DNA of 64,000 nucleotides from Rhodococcus globerulus NBRC 14531 (GCF_001894805.1 NZ_BCWX01000002.1:1302001-1366000); one strand, 5' to 3'; numbered from the stretch's first letter, positions 1 to 9,520 are shown. Notes: a model not told the origin generated them from the sequence alone. Program-made: numbers and translations.

Positions 1-1219
1 GCACGGTCACATGATTCACCACTGCCCCACCAGAACTGATCGCATTGACCAGCTTCGTCGCCACGGTTCGCGAACTCGTGAAGTAATACGCAGCAAGTGG
101 TTTGGGTCGCGCGTTGACGAACGTGATCGCCTCGTCGATCGAATCCACGGCGAGCACAGGAAGAATCGGCCCGAAGATCTCCTCCTGCATCACTGCGTCG
201 TCAGGATCGGGGTCGATGATCACCGTCGGTTCTATCGTGAGGGCATCACGATCCGATCCACCCCCGAACACGATCCGCCCGGAAGTGTCGGCCAGGCTTG
301 CAGCGAGCCTGTCGAACTGCCGCTCGTTGACGATCTGCAATCCCTGGCCGTGCTGATCGGCGCGAAACTGCGTGAGAGTGTCGATGATGCGATGCACCAA
401 TTGTTCGTGGATCGACCGTTCCGCGAGCACATAGTCGGGCGCAAGGCATGTCTGTCCCGAGTTGAACAACTTCGCCCACGCAACGCGTCTGGCTACGACA
501 TCCATTTCGGCGTCGGCAGCGACGACGACCGGGCTCTTGCCACCAAGTTCGAGCAGTACCGGCGTCAAGTCCGGCGCCGCTCTTGCCAGGATCTTGCGCC
601 CGATCTCGGTACCGCCCGTGAACAACACCTTGTCAGGGCCTTGGGACAACAGTTCCTGCGTCACCTGTGCATCGCCTTCGACAACCACAACGGCCTCTGG
701 ATCGACGTACCGCGGCAGCCAATGAGCCAGCAGTGCGGACGTCGCAGGAGCCCCTTCCGACGGTTTGACGATGACTACGTTGCCCGCAGCAAGTGCTGCA
801 ACAAGTGGGACGAGAGTGAGATAGACGGGATAGTTCCAGGCTCCGATCACCAGCACGACACCGCGCGGCTCGTACTGGACCCAGCCGACTGCCGGCAGTT
901 GGTTCAGCGGGAGCGGTTGTGGTCGCCGACGCATCCACCAGCGCAGACGTTTTCGCGCGTAGGTCGCCTCTGCCTTGACGAGTGCGACGTCAGCGAGCCA
1001 CGCCTCCATCTCACTGCGTCCGAGATCTGCCGCAAGAGCCGCCGCTATCTCCTGCTCGCGTTCGTCGAGAAATCGTTCGATTCCCTCGATCTGGCCTTTG
1101 CGCCAGTCTGCTTTACGGGTCCGGCCACCTGCATACACTTCCCGAAGCTGAGCCACGATAGGCGCGACATCAGATTCTGCGGACGAACCCTTGGAATGTG
1201 ATTGATTGGTGAGTGTCAT
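1..1219 (-). CDS. Aldehyde dehydrogenase, ALDH3-like (3' end cut by window edge)
   Basis: The minus-strand frame is open from an ATG at 1219 to the left edge: 406 codons and no stop, so the C-terminus is missing. Family landmarks appear in order: the GAWNYP segment near residue 126, the VKPSE cofactor motif near 151, the ELGGKSP motif with the general-base Glu at 224, and the catalytic Cys at 258 in NSGQTCLAP. The EEIFGP motif and the SSGGAVVNH segment lie close to the edge. This pattern fits NAD(P)-dependent aldehyde dehydrogenases of the class 3/coniferyl-aldehyde type, which oxidise aldehydes to acids in the cytoplasm. A GGAG ribosome-binding site sits 7-8 bases before the ATG. The substrate cannot be told from sequence. 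About 240 bases with no recognisable gene separate it from the upstream oxidoreductase gene. Confidence 0.93.
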   Translation of the reverse strand, partial: MTLTNQSHSKGSSAESDVAPIVAQLREVYAGGRTRKADWRKGQIEGIERFLDEREQEIAAALAADLGRSEMEAWLADVALVKAEATYARKRLRWWMRRRPQPLPLNQLPAVGWVQYEPRGVVLVIGAWNYPVYLTLVPLVAALAAGNVVIVKPSEGAPATSALLAHWLPRYVDPEAVVVVEGDAQVTQELLSQGPDKVLFTGGTEIGRKILARAAPDLTPVLLELGGKSPVVVAADAEMDVVARRVAWAKLFNSGQTCLAPDYVLAERSIHEQLVHRIIDTLTQFRADQHGQGLQIVNERQFDRLAASLADTSGRIVFGGGSDRDALTIEPTVIIDPDPDDAVMQEEIFGPILPVLAVDSIDEAITFVNARPKPLAAYYFTSSRTVATKLVNAISSGGAVVNHVTV

Positions 1220-1463
1220 GGGAAACTCCGTCAGATCGAAGATCTGGACATGCCGATGAGGGAGAGCACCCATTGTGATGGTGCGTCTGTGCTGGTGCGT
1301 CGCACACACCGACATGTCCAGCGTATCGACCCGAGCCACACCATTCGATGGCTAGGAATGGATCTCCACATTCGCTACACTGCGGCACGTTAGCCGTCAG
1401 CTCGATTGATCAGTTCATCCAATCATGTTGTCCACAAACACTATTCATCGAATAGACACCCGA
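1220..1463. other. Non-coding gap
   Basis: About 240 bases between two minus-strand genes. Short reading frames occur on both strands but none has a convincing start or family signature. It presumably holds the aldehyde dehydrogenase promoter. Only the GGAG ribosome-binding site of that gene could be identified. Confidence 0.5.
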
Positions 1464-1844
1464 CTATGTTTCGGAAATCGCGATTCCGACAGTTCCGGTC
1501 TTGCCGCGACGGAGGAGACTGCCCTTCATGGTGAGCCAGCCGATGATTCCGTAGCGACGAGCAATCGCATCGCGGGCATGATCGGTTCCAGGCCCGTCGA
1601 GGATTTCTGCCTTCGCGGCGACCGGGTCACCCTTGGGGTTTCCGCGAGCATCGCACACTACAACGGTCACGGACGGGTTCCGCCTGATCCGCTTCACCTT
1701 GTAGGAATCGGTCACCGTCCACACCAGCAACCGCTCACCGTCGAGGGCAGCCCATAGCGGCGTTGCGACGGGTGTGCCGTCTTTACGGAATGTGGTGAGC
1801 AGGACGTACTTGGATTCTGTCACTCGCTTGAAGTCTGGGGTCAC
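1464..1844 (-). CDS. PPOX-class F420/FMN-dependent oxidoreductase, small
   Basis: A 126-residue split-barrel flavin/deazaflavin-binding protein. The N-terminal VTPDFKRVTESKYVLLTT segment, the DGTPVATPLWAA strand pair and the K-x-KRIRRNP segment are typical of actinobacterial pyridoxamine-phosphate-oxidase-like F420-dependent reductases. The GTG at 1844 is preferred to an in-frame GTG at 1877: it starts at the family's usual N-terminus, and a TATCCT hexamer (1851-1856) lies 6 bases before it, suggesting a leaderless mRNA. Cofactor choice (F420 or FMN) and substrate are not determined. It lies on the same strand as and upstream of the aldehyde dehydrogenase, but the 244-base gap argues against a tight operon. 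Confidence 0.8.
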   Translation of the reverse strand: MTPDFKRVTESKYVLLTTFRKDGTPVATPLWAALDGERLLVWTVTDSYKVKRIRRNPSVTVVVCDARGNPKGDPVAAKAEILDGPGTDHARDAIARRYGIIGWLTMKGSLLRRGKTGTVGIAISET

Positions 1845-2035
1845 CTGTCGAGGATAGGTGCGAATCGTGGTTATCACGCGGCCGGCATTTCAGACACCGT
1901 TCCGCGATCAATCAATATGTCCGGATTGCCGCACTTTAGGGGCTCCAAGCTATGCATGATCCCCAACCGAATTCTCACTCGAGCTATTCTGTCGTTACCT
2001 ATGTCTTCGAGGTATCGGGAGTTGAGCTTTTCATC

Positions 2036-3670
2036 ATGCAGCGTCGAAGTTTCTTGAAGGCGGCCGGTGTTGGCGCAGCGGTTGCCGCCACGACAACGGT
2101 GACGTCCACTGCCGTGAGCCACGCGACGCCGCGGCACACCCTCCCGATGGGCATGGACCACTACCGCAACCTCGTTCCCGAACTATTTGACCCCTCACCA
2201 GTCCCCCAGCAGCATTCGGAAGCCATTGTCATCGGCTCCGGATTCGGTGCCAGTGCCACCGCGCTTCGACTCGCGCAGAGCGGGACTCAGGTCACGGTAT
2301 TGGAACGGGGACTTCGATGGCCTCATGATCCGTATCGCGAAATCCATACCTCGGACCTGCTCGCTGACGGCCGAGGCGTGTTTCGCCGGACGTCGTTCAC
2401 CAACCTCACCGGGATTCCCGTTGCGTGCGATTACTTCAGTGGAGTTCTCGACGCCACCGATTACGAAAACATGTCGGTATGGCGCGGAGCCGCAGTCGGC
2501 GGCGGGTCCGTCATCTTCACCGGCGTGATGATCGCACCCGAACGTAGATTCTTCGACGCCGTGTTCGGCAACTCGTTGAACTACGACGAGATGTCCGCTA
2601 CCTGGTACCCCAAGGTCCGCCAGATGTTGCGCCTGAGCCCGCTGCCCGAGGATCTCTACCGAACGGCGAACTTCGGGCATTCGCGTCGGTGGGATCAGGA
2701 TGCCCGCCGTGCCGGCTTCGATCCGCATCGCATCGACGGCATCTGGAACTGGGACGTCGTTCGCTCCGAACTGAGCGGCGGCTCCCGCCCGTCCGCAACC
2801 GTGGGCGACACCAACATGGGCAATTCCAACGGAGCAAAATTCGATCTCACTCAGAACTACATTCCTGCGGCTGAAGCCACGGGCAAGACCACGGTGTGCT
2901 TCGGGCATCAGGTGTTGAGCATCGGCCGCGAGAAGGACGGACGATACGTTGTCGACGTCGAATCGAGTGATCCCACCGGCGCCGTGCTGACCAGGCGCAC
3001 CATTACGTGCGATCGTCTTTTTCTCGGCGCTGGGTCGATCGGAACGTCCGAACTGCTTGTCCGCGCGCAGGCGACCGGCGCCCTGCCGAAGCTCAACGAA
3101 CACATCGGTAAAGGGTGGGGCACCAACGGCGACGGCGCGATGGTGCGATCCTTCGGGTTCAGCGACGGCTCAGCGCAGGCAGCACCTTCCGCATCGCGCA
3201 TCGTCGACGAAACGGGACTGCCTCTGTCTCTCGAGAACTGGCATGCGGCAGGAGTTCCGGTGAACATCGGCATGCTTGCCAGCCTGGGTATGACCCTCGA
3301 TCCGCAGCGCGCCGATTTCAGCTTCGACGCGCGCGCAGACCGTGTTGTTCTCAACTGGCCGCACAATGGCAGCGCGGCCACGATCGAGGCCTTGCGTGCT
3401 GTGCAGAACAAAATGGCCTTTGCAGGTTCGACGCTGCCGTCGGCATTGCCGTTTGCGCAGGACGTCAACTGCTCGTTCACAGCGCATCCACTCGGCGGCG
3501 CAGTCTTGGGCAAAGCCACCGACGGTTACGGCCGGGTCAAGGGGTACGACGGTCTGTACGTCATGGACGGAGCGGCGATCCCCGGAAGCACAGGCACGGT
3601 CAATCCGTCGTTGACCATCACAGCTCTGGCCGAGCGAAACATCGCGGAGATCATCAACTCGAAGCGCTGA
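2036..3670 (+). CDS. choG: Cholesterol oxidase-like GMC flavoenzyme, Tat-exported
   Basis: A 544-residue FAD enzyme. It opens with a twin-arginine signal (RRSFLKAAG, residues 3-11) and an Ala/Thr-rich hydrophobic stretch, so export in folded form through Tat is likely; tatA and tatC are in this window. The FAD-binding GSGFGA motif follows near residue 65. The C-terminal HPLGG histidine and the VNPSLTITALAERN asparagine match the His and Asn of Streptomyces/Brevibacterium class I cholesterol oxidase. By alignment from memory, the Glu of SLENWH falls where that enzyme has its catalytic Glu. Such enzymes convert cholesterol to cholest-4-en-3-one. The ATG at 2036 is chosen because it begins the Tat signal; an upstream ATG at 1952 would bury it. 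The symbol follows the extracellular R. erythropolis enzyme by resemblance. Another sterol or a different alcohol remains possible. Confidence 0.82.
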   Translation: MQRRSFLKAAGVGAAVAATTTVTSTAVSHATPRHTLPMGMDHYRNLVPELFDPSPVPQQHSEAIVIGSGFGASATALRLAQSGTQVTVLERGLRWPHDPYREIHTSDLLADGRGVFRRTSFTNLTGIPVACDYFSGVLDATDYENMSVWRGAAVGGGSVIFTGVMIAPERRFFDAVFGNSLNYDEMSATWYPKVRQMLRLSPLPEDLYRTANFGHSRRWDQDARRAGFDPHRIDGIWNWDVVRSELSGGSRPSATVGDTNMGNSNGAKFDLTQNYIPAAEATGKTTVCFGHQVLSIGREKDGRYVVDVESSDPTGAVLTRRTITCDRLFLGAGSIGTSELLVRAQATGALPKLNEHIGKGWGTNGDGAMVRSFGFSDGSAQAAPSASRIVDETGLPLSLENWHAAGVPVNIGMLASLGMTLDPQRADFSFDARADRVVLNWPHNGSAATIEALRAVQNKMAFAGSTLPSALPFAQDVNCSFTAHPLGGAVLGKATDGYGRVKGYDGLYVMDGAAIPGSTGTVNPSLTITALAERNIAEIINSKR

Positions 3671-3676
3671 GGCGAT

Positions 3677-4477
3677 CTACCTGCTGAACGGATGGTCCCG
3701 GACCCCGATCAGCACACGGCAATCAGGTGAGACCAGCCAGAAATTGTTGTCAGCCTGGATTTCGAACAGCCCTTCATCGATGCTGACCAGCGTCCGTGGG
3801 TCCCATTGCGCGAGGGACTGCCGAATTGTGGTGTCGACGTCGGAAGTCAGCGCATGGAAACGCGCAAACGCCTGACGGACCCGCACCGTCAGATGCACGG
3901 AAGCCGGGTCGAAGGTGTTGGCAAAGTCCTCCGCCAACACCGGCGGACCGATTTCCGGGCGTGGCACTCCCGGACCGCCATGACTACGACCCGAGAAACG
4001 CGACTTGACCCCGCTCTTGACCTGCTCCCACGTCCGCTCACGGTGGATCGTCGAATATCCCGTAATCGTGCCTCGATCGGGCGAGAGCACGACGTCGAAA
4101 CCGTTGCGCGAGAGCCGCAGGTAACCGCCACTCGACGGTCTGCGAGCAGACTTCAGCAGGAAATCCTCGAGCATGTTGCGCAGTTGAAACTCCGCTGCCC
4201 GCTCGTCTCCGCCGTGGTGGTAGCGAAAGCTGTCCGTGGCGCGCACCGTAACCCGCACGTCGTGGACATCCTCGACCGAGATGTCGCCGACCGGCAAGTC
4301 TCGAGACATGCGGATGTGTTTGGCCGTGCCGTGTGGAACACCGACCGATTCGGGCGCGCCAGACTGCTCGGCCCGCAGAAATCCGTCACACTCATCCGCG
4401 CGGCACCAACCGTCGACGTACTCGGTCTGGTTGGTGCAGCGGACGCCGTCCCGTCGGAAACGTGTGCAAACTGACAT
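3677..4477 (-). CDS. Unknown protein with N-terminal Cys cluster
   Basis: A 266-residue protein not assigned to a named family. The first 30 residues carry four cysteines (positions 4, 14, 25, 30) in a pattern that could form a small zinc site. The rest is soluble, Arg-rich and without membrane segments, and ends in a segment containing FEIQADNNFWLVSP. It converges with the cholesterol oxidase gene, leaving only 6 bases between the stops. The ATG at 4477 follows CATAAT (4484-4489) by 6 bases, so a leaderless start is plausible, although the intervening GGCGGA could act as a weak ribosome-binding site. Codon usage resembles the neighbours, so it is probably a real chromosomal gene. No function is proposed. 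Confidence 0.75.
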   Translation of the reverse strand: MSVCTRFRRDGVRCTNQTEYVDGWCRADECDGFLRAEQSGAPESVGVPHGTAKHIRMSRDLPVGDISVEDVHDVRVTVRATDSFRYHHGGDERAAEFQLRNMLEDFLLKSARRPSSGGYLRLSRNGFDVVLSPDRGTITGYSTIHRERTWEQVKSGVKSRFSGRSHGGPGVPRPEIGPPVLAEDFANTFDPASVHLTVRVRQAFARFHALTSDVDTTIRQSLAQWDPRTLVSIDEGLFEIQADNNFWLVSPDCRVLIGVRDHPFSR

Positions 4478-4516
4478 TCCGCCATTATGGGTCGAAGGAC
4501 CGACAAACTCGGGTAA

Positions 4517-7500
4517 CTACTCCCCTTCGAGCTCACCTTCAGTTTCGAGATACACCTGACGCAACCCGTCGAGCGTCTTCTGCTCCGGATGCTCCCACAT
4601 CTTGCGCTCAGCAGCTTCGAGAAGTCGTTCGGCGATACCGTGCAATGCCCACGGATTGGACTGCGTCATGAACTTCTGGTTCTGCTCGTCCAGGACGTAG
4701 GTTTCGGCCAGCTTCTCGTACATCCAGTCCGCAACAACATTGGTGGTGGCGTCGTATCCGAAGAGGTAGTCGACGGTGGCTGCCATTTCGAACGCACCCT
4801 TGTAGCCGTGACGGCGCATCGCGTCGAGCCACCGCGGATTGACAACGCGAGCGCGGAACACGCGCGCCGTTTCCTCCGAAAGTGTTCGTGTGCGAACCGA
4901 TTCCGGGCGGGTGCTGTCGCCGATGTATGCCTCGGGCGACTTTCCGGTCAGCGCACGCACGGTTGCGACCATGCCGCCGTGGTACTGGAAATAGTCGTCG
5001 GAATCCGCGATGTCATGCTCACGCGTGTCAGTGTTCTTGGCCGCCACGTTGATTCGACGGTACGCGCTGCGCATGTCGTCGGCGGCGGGGATCCCGTCGA
5101 GGCCGCGGCCGTACGCAAAGCCGCCCCACGTGGTGTACACATCGGCCAGGTCGTCGTCGCCGCGCCACGTCTTGGAGTCGATGAGTTGCAGCAGACCAGC
5201 GCCGTAGGTTCCGGGCTTGGAGCCGAAAATACGCGTGGTTGCACGTCGCGCGTCTCCGTGTTCGGCGAGGTCTGCCTGGGCGTGGGCGCGGATGTAGTTC
5301 TGTTCATCCGTTTCGTCCAGCGCTGCGACCAACTGGACAGCGTCGTCGAGGAGCGCCAGGACGTGTGGGAACGCGTCGCGGAAGAAGCCGGAGATGCGGA
5401 CTGTGACATCGATGCGCGGGCGGCCGAGTTCTTCGAGATCGATGACCTCGAGGCTGACGACGCGTCGGCTGGCTTCGTCCCAGACGGGGCGAACACCGAG
5501 GAGTGCAAACACTTCTGCGATGTCGTCGCCTGAGGTACGCATGGCGGCGGTACCCCACACGGACAGCCCCACCGAGCGCGGGTACTCGCCGTGATCGGCC
5601 AGGTAGCGCGCGGCGAGAGACTCCGCCATTGCCTGGCCGGTCTCCCACGCCAGTCGCGAGGGAACTGCTTTGGGATCGACCGAGTAGAAGTTGCGACCAG
5701 TGGGGAGCACGTTGATCAATCCGCGCAGCGGTGAGCCACTCGGACCGGCCGCGATGAAACCGCCGTCGAGCGCGTGCAGGACCTGCTTGATCTCGTTGTT
5801 CGTCTGTCGCAGCCGCGGAACCACTTCAGTGGCGGCGAACTGAAGGATCTTCACGACGGTGGGGTCGTCGCTGAGTCCTTCTGCGGCAGCTGGATTCCAC
5901 TCGGCGTCCGACATCGCGCGGACCAGAGCGTGCGCCTTTTCTTCGATGTCGTCGACGCGATTACGTGATTCGTCGCCGTCTTCGCTGAGTCCGAGAGCCT
6001 CGCGCAGACCTGGGACGCTCTGCTCGCCGCCCCACATCTGTCGTGCCCGCAGCATTGCGAGGACCAGTTCGATCTCGGCGTCGCCCTCGGGTGCGCGGCC
6101 GAGAATGTGCAGACCGTCGCGGATCTGGACGTCCTTGATCTCGCACAGCCAGCCGTCGACGTGCAGGAGCATGTCGTCGAACACGTCTTCTTCGGGACGT
6201 TCGGCAAGTCCGAGGTCGTGGTCCATCTTGGCGGCACGCATCAGGGTCCAGATCTGCTGGCGGATGGCCGGGAGCTTGGACGGGTCCAGCGCGGAGATGT
6301 TGGAGTGCTCGTCGAGTAGTTGTTCGAGGCGGGAAATGTCGCCGTAGCTTTCGGCGCGGGCCATCGGTGGGATCAGGTGATCGACGAGCGTCGCGTGCGC
6401 CCGACGCTTTGCCTGGGTTCCCTCCCCCGGGTCGTTGACCAGGAACGGGTAGATGAGGGGCAGGTCACCGAGAGCGGCGTCGGTGCCGCAGTTGCTGGAC
6501 ATGCCGAGCGTCTTGCCTGGCAGCCATTCGAGGTTTCCGTGCTTGCCCAGGTGAACAACAGCGTCGGCACCAAATCCGCCGTTGTCCGCGCTTGCAGCGA
6601 TCCAGCGGTACGCGGCGAGGTAGTGGTGGCTCGGCGGCAGATCCGGATCGTGGTAGATCGCGACGGGCTTTTCACCGAATCCCCGAGGCGGCTGGACCAT
6701 GAGCACGATGTTGTTGAATCGCAGTGCCGCGATGACGATTTCGCCGTCCGGGTCCTGCGAGCGATCGACGTACAGCTCGCCGGGCGCTTCGCCCCAGTGC
6801 TCCTCGACACCACTGCGCAGATCTTCAGGCAGGGTGGCGAACCACTCGCGGTATCGCGCCGCCGAAATGCGGATCGGGTTGCCCTCGAGCTGCTCGGCCG
6901 TGAGCCAGTCGGGATCCTGCCCGCCCGCGGCGATCAACGCGTGAATCAGCGCGTCGCCATCCTTGGCGGCCAACCCGGGAACCGAGTCCGGTCCGTCAAT
7001 GGGTCCGAGATCGTAACCAGCGCTACGCATTTCGGTGAGCAGGTCGATCGCGCTGGCTGGTGTATCGAGGCCTACGGCATTGCCGATGCGAGCGTGCTTG
7101 GTGGGGTACGCCGACAGCATCAACGCAACACGGCGCTCCGGCGTCGGAATATGACGCAACTTGCCGTGACGCACCGCGATGCCGGCCACGCGGGCTGCGC
7201 GCTCCGGATCAGGCATGTACGTGGACAGTCCGTCGGAATCGATTTCCTTGAACGAGAACGGCACCGTGATGATGCGTCCGTCGAATTCGGGGACCGCAAC
7301 CTGCGTCGCGACATCGAGCGGCGACAATCCGTCGTCGTTGGCATCCCAGGTGGCGCGGCTGCTGGTCAGGCACAGTCCCTGCAAGATCGGAACGTCCAAA
7401 GCGGCGAGTGCTGCCACGTCCCACGCTTCGTCGTCGCCGCCCGCCGATGCGGTGGCCGGCTTCGTTCCGCCGGCCGCGAGAACCGTCACGACCATGGCGT

Positions 7501-8137
7501 CGGCGCGGCGAAGTGTGGTCAGCAATTCGGCTTCGGCGCTGCGCAGCGAGGCGCAGTAGATCGGGAGCGCGGTGCCGCCGGCATCGGCAATCGCGTCGCA
7601 GAGCGCCTGGACGTAGCGGGTATTCCCGGCGAGGTGCTGGGCGCGGTAGTAGAGAACCGCGATGACGGGACCACTGTTGTCGCTGATGTCGGGGGCAAAT
7701 TCAGCGATTCCCCACGACGGCAGCCGCGTCGGGGCCTCGAAGCCGTGACCGGTGAGCAGCACTGTGTCGGACAGGAAGTGGTGCAGCTGCGCCAGGTTGT
7801 CTGCGCCGCCCTCGGCCAGGTAATTGTGCGCTTCAGCCGCAACGCCCGGGGAGACAGTCGAGCACTCCATGAGGTCGGCATCAGGCGCGTGTTCGCCGCC
7901 GAGCACCACGACGGGCAGGCCACTGGCCAGGACCATGTCCAGACCGTCTTCCCAGCTCCGACGGCTGCCGAGGATGCGCACGATCACAAGATCGACGCCG
8001 TCGAGCAAGCCGGGTAGATCCTCGGAAACCAGCAGCCTGGACGGGTTTGCCCAGCGATATGAAACGCCGTCTCCGTTGTCCTGGCTTGCGCGAGCGCTCA
8101 GCAGATCGGTGTCGGACGTCGAGAGCAGAAGAATCAC
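4517..8137 (-). CDS. cobN: Cobaltochelatase subunit CobN
   Basis: A 1206-residue large subunit of the aerobic, ATP-dependent cobaltochelatase, which inserts Co2+ into hydrogenobyrinic acid a,c-diamide together with CobS/CobT- or ChlI/ChlD-type AAA subunits, not seen here. The CobN/magnesium-chelatase-H signature is continuous, including the segments HLGKHGNLEWLPGK and LSVWGTAAMRTSGDD. The GTG at 8137 is chosen because GGAAGG lies about 8 bases upstream and the protein then begins directly with the VILLLST strand. Farther upstream in-frame starts lie inside the cobalamin riboswitch. It is divergent from cobG, as in M. tuberculosis (Rv2062c and Rv2064). Expression is probably repressed by cobalamin through that riboswitch. 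Confidence 0.96.
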   Translation of the reverse strand: MILLLSTSDTDLLSARASQDNGDGVSYRWANPSRLLVSEDLPGLLDGVDLVIVRILGSRRSWEDGLDMVLASGLPVVVLGGEHAPDADLMECSTVSPGVAAEAHNYLAEGGADNLAQLHHFLSDTVLLTGHGFEAPTRLPSWGIAEFAPDISDNSGPVIAVLYYRAQHLAGNTRYVQALCDAIADAGGTALPIYCASLRSAEAELLTTLRRADAMVVTVLAAGGTKPATASAGGDDEAWDVAALAALDVPILQGLCLTSSRATWDANDDGLSPLDVATQVAVPEFDGRIITVPFSFKEIDSDGLSTYMPDPERAARVAGIAVRHGKLRHIPTPERRVALMLSAYPTKHARIGNAVGLDTPASAIDLLTEMRSAGYDLGPIDGPDSVPGLAAKDGDALIHALIAAGGQDPDWLTAEQLEGNPIRISAARYREWFATLPEDLRSGVEEHWGEAPGELYVDRSQDPDGEIVIAALRFNNIVLMVQPPRGFGEKPVAIYHDPDLPPSHHYLAAYRWIAASADNGGFGADAVVHLGKHGNLEWLPGKTLGMSSNCGTDAALGDLPLIYPFLVNDPGEGTQAKRRAHATLVDHLIPPMARAESYGDISRLEQLLDEHSNISALDPSKLPAIRQQIWTLMRAAKMDHDLGLAERPEEDVFDDMLLHVDGWLCEIKDVQIRDGLHILGRAPEGDAEIELVLAMLRARQMWGGEQSVPGLREALGLSEDGDESRNRVDDIEEKAHALVRAMSDAEWNPAAAEGLSDDPTVVKILQFAATEVVPRLRQTNNEIKQVLHALDGGFIAAGPSGSPLRGLINVLPTGRNFYSVDPKAVPSRLAWETGQAMAESLAARYLADHGEYPRSVGLSVWGTAAMRTSGDDIAEVFALLGVRPVWDEASRRVVSLEVIDLEELGRPRIDVTVRISGFFRDAFPHVLALLDDAVQLVAALDETDEQNYIRAHAQADLAEHGDARRATTRIFGSKPGTYGAGLLQLIDSKTWRGDDDLADVYTTWGGFAYGRGLDGIPAADDMRSAYRRINVAAKNTDTREHDIADSDDYFQYHGGMVATVRALTGKSPEAYIGDSTRPESVRTRTLSEETARVFRARVVNPRWLDAMRRHGYKGAFEMAATVDYLFGYDATTNVVADWMYEKLAETYVLDEQNQKFMTQSNPWALHGIAERLLEAAERKMWEHPEQKTLDGLRQVYLETEGELEGE

Positions 8138-8189
8138 AGGTGAAACCTTCCTGGGGTTTCGCGCCCCGTGAAAAAGATCTTTCATGGAC

Positions 8190-8330
8190 AGCAGTTGAGG
8201 GTCTGACTCGTGTTTACGAACGGAAACACTTCCGCTTGTACACACTCACAGTGGCGCGACCGCACCGGAATCTCACCGGTTTCCTCACCTGCTGTCACTG
8301 GTTGACCGTGATGCTACCGGTCGCGGGTCC
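8190..8330 (-). promoter_or_regulatory. Cobalamin riboswitch upstream of cobN
   Basis: Read on the minus strand, the leader has the conserved blocks of an adenosylcobalamin-type riboswitch: a GAAACCGGTGAGATTCCGGT segment (within 8260-8290), the invariant core GCGCCACTGTG (8247-8257) and the B12-box-like GAGTCAGACC (8200-8209). The element ends about 55 bases before the cobN GTG. Ligand binding would be expected to lower cobN expression by termination or by hiding the ribosome-binding site. Which of these applies cannot be read with confidence. Boundaries are approximate. Confidence 0.92.
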
Positions 8331-8346
8331 GTGCTCTGCACGGTCG

Positions 8347-8352
8347 TACCCT
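8347..8352 (+). promoter_or_regulatory. -10 hexamer of cobG, leaderless type
   Basis: TACCCT ends 6 bases before the cobG ATG and no Shine-Dalgarno is present. Transcription would begin at or next to the start codon, so cobG would have no 5' leader and no riboswitch of its own. Confidence 0.55.
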
Positions 8353-8358
8353 TGAACC

Positions 8359-9501
8359 ATGTCCACAGACCGTTCTCAGCCAGACGCGTGCCCTGGAGCG
8401 CTGCAGGTCCACCAGGCCGCAGACGGCCCGTTGGCGCGCGTGCGCCTACCCGGCGGCGCTTTGGCTCCACACCAGTTGCTGACGTTGGCCGAGGCTGCCC
8501 GCGACGTGGGCAACGGCCAGATGGAACTCACCTCACGTGGGAATATTCAACTCCGAGCCGTCAAGGACCCCCACGTATTTGCCGAACGGATCGCGTCCGC
8601 TGGTTTGCTCCCCTCGGCAACGCATGAGCGGGTTCGCAACATTCTGGCGTCGCCGCTGTCCGGCCGAATCGGGGGTGTCGCCGATGTGCGTGAGCTGGTT
8701 CGCACTCTTGACGCGGCGGTGCAGTCGGACCCCGCGTTGGCGCAGCTGCCAGGACGAACACTTTTCACACTCGACGACGGCCGCGGCGACATCAGCGGTC
8801 TGCACGGCGATTTCGGACTACACGCCCACAGCGAATCCGAGCACTCACTCGTCCTCGCAGGGCATCGCACGAACCACCTCGTCCACGTCGACGACGCTGT
8901 GCCGTTGCTCCTCGGCGCTGCGCACGCGTTCCTGAATCTTCGAGACAAGCACTGGCGACTGGCCGAAGTGCCAGACGGAATCGCTCGAACCATCGATCAT
9001 CTGGGCCTTTCGGCGGAATTTGCCGGTGCCGTCGACCTCGCCCCGGATGCGGGGCCGTCGATCGGATGGCTCGAACAACGCGACGGAACCGTCGCATTGG
9101 GCGGCGGACTCCGCTTCGGACTCCTGGATGCACGACTCGCCGAATTCCTCGCCGCAATCGAAAAGCCCGTGGTCGTGACGCCGTGGCGCTCGATCATGAT
9201 CTTCGATCTCGACGAAGGCGCAGCCGAGCAGGTGGTGCGAGTTCTCGCTCCGATGGGCTTGATCTTCGACGAGAATTCGCCGTGGCTCGACGTCACAGCC
9301 TGCACCGGAAGCCCTGGATGCGAGAAGTCGCTCGCCGATGTCCGGGCGGACGCCATCGAAGCCGTCGAGCAGGGCTCACTACCGATCGAAGGCCGGCAGC
9401 ACTGGGCGGGCTGTGACCGTTCCTGCGGGCGCCCCCGCGCGAAAGTAGCCGACGTGATTGCGACGACCGACGGTTACCGGGTGAATCAGACCGATCGGTG
9501 A
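8359..9501 (+). CDS. cobG: Precorrin-3B synthase CobG
   Basis: A 380-residue monooxygenase of the sulfite/nitrite-reductase ferredoxin-like family. It ring-contracts precorrin-3A to precorrin-3B in the oxygen-dependent cobalamin pathway. The N-terminal half carries the [12 protein letters not shown] segment of siroheme-type reductases. The C-terminal half carries the four-cysteine Fe-S signature: [12 protein letters not shown] followed by [11 protein letters not shown]. Its presence shows the aerobic route. It is the first gene of the plus-strand cobG-cobH-cobIJ run and divergent from cobN; 221 bases separate the two starts. The ATG at 8359 is supported by a TACCCT hexamer 6 bases upstream. 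Confidence 0.95.
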   Translation: MSTDRSQPDACPGALQVHQAADGPLARVRLPGGALAPHQLLTLAEAARDVGNGQMELTSRGNIQLRAVKDPHVFAERIASAGLLPSATHERVRNILASPLSGRIGGVADVRELVRTLDAAVQSDPALAQLPGRTLFTLDDGRGDISGLHGDFGLHAHSESEHSLVLAGHRTNHLVHVDDAVPLLLGAAHAFLNLRDKHWRLAEVPDGIARTIDHLGLSAEFAGAVDLAPDAGPSIGWLEQRDGTVALGGGLRFGLLDARLAEFLAAIEKPVVVTPWRSIMIFDLDEGAAEQVVRVLAPMGLIFDENSPWLDVTACTGSPGCEKSLADVRADAIEAVEQGSLPIEGRQHWAGCDRSCGRPRAKVADVIATTDGYRVNQTDR

Positions 9502-9507
9502 TACCTC

Positions 9508-9513
9508 TATCCT
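9508..9513 (+). promoter_or_regulatory. -10 hexamer of cobH, leaderless type
   Basis: TATCCT lies 7 bases before the cobH ATG, inside the 19-base cobG-cobH gap. It suggests that cobH can also be transcribed from its own start. Confidence 0.45.
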
Positions 9514-9520
9514 GTGCCCC

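Noticed and set aside
11..1201. Long plus-strand reading frame of 396 codons
   Set aside because: It is antisense to the aldehyde dehydrogenase, has no family motifs and is rich in Arg, Asp and His, as expected from the opposite strand of a high-G+C gene.
6320..8017. 565-codon plus-strand frame
   Set aside because: It lies fully antisense to cobN; composition and lack of motifs mark it as a shadow.
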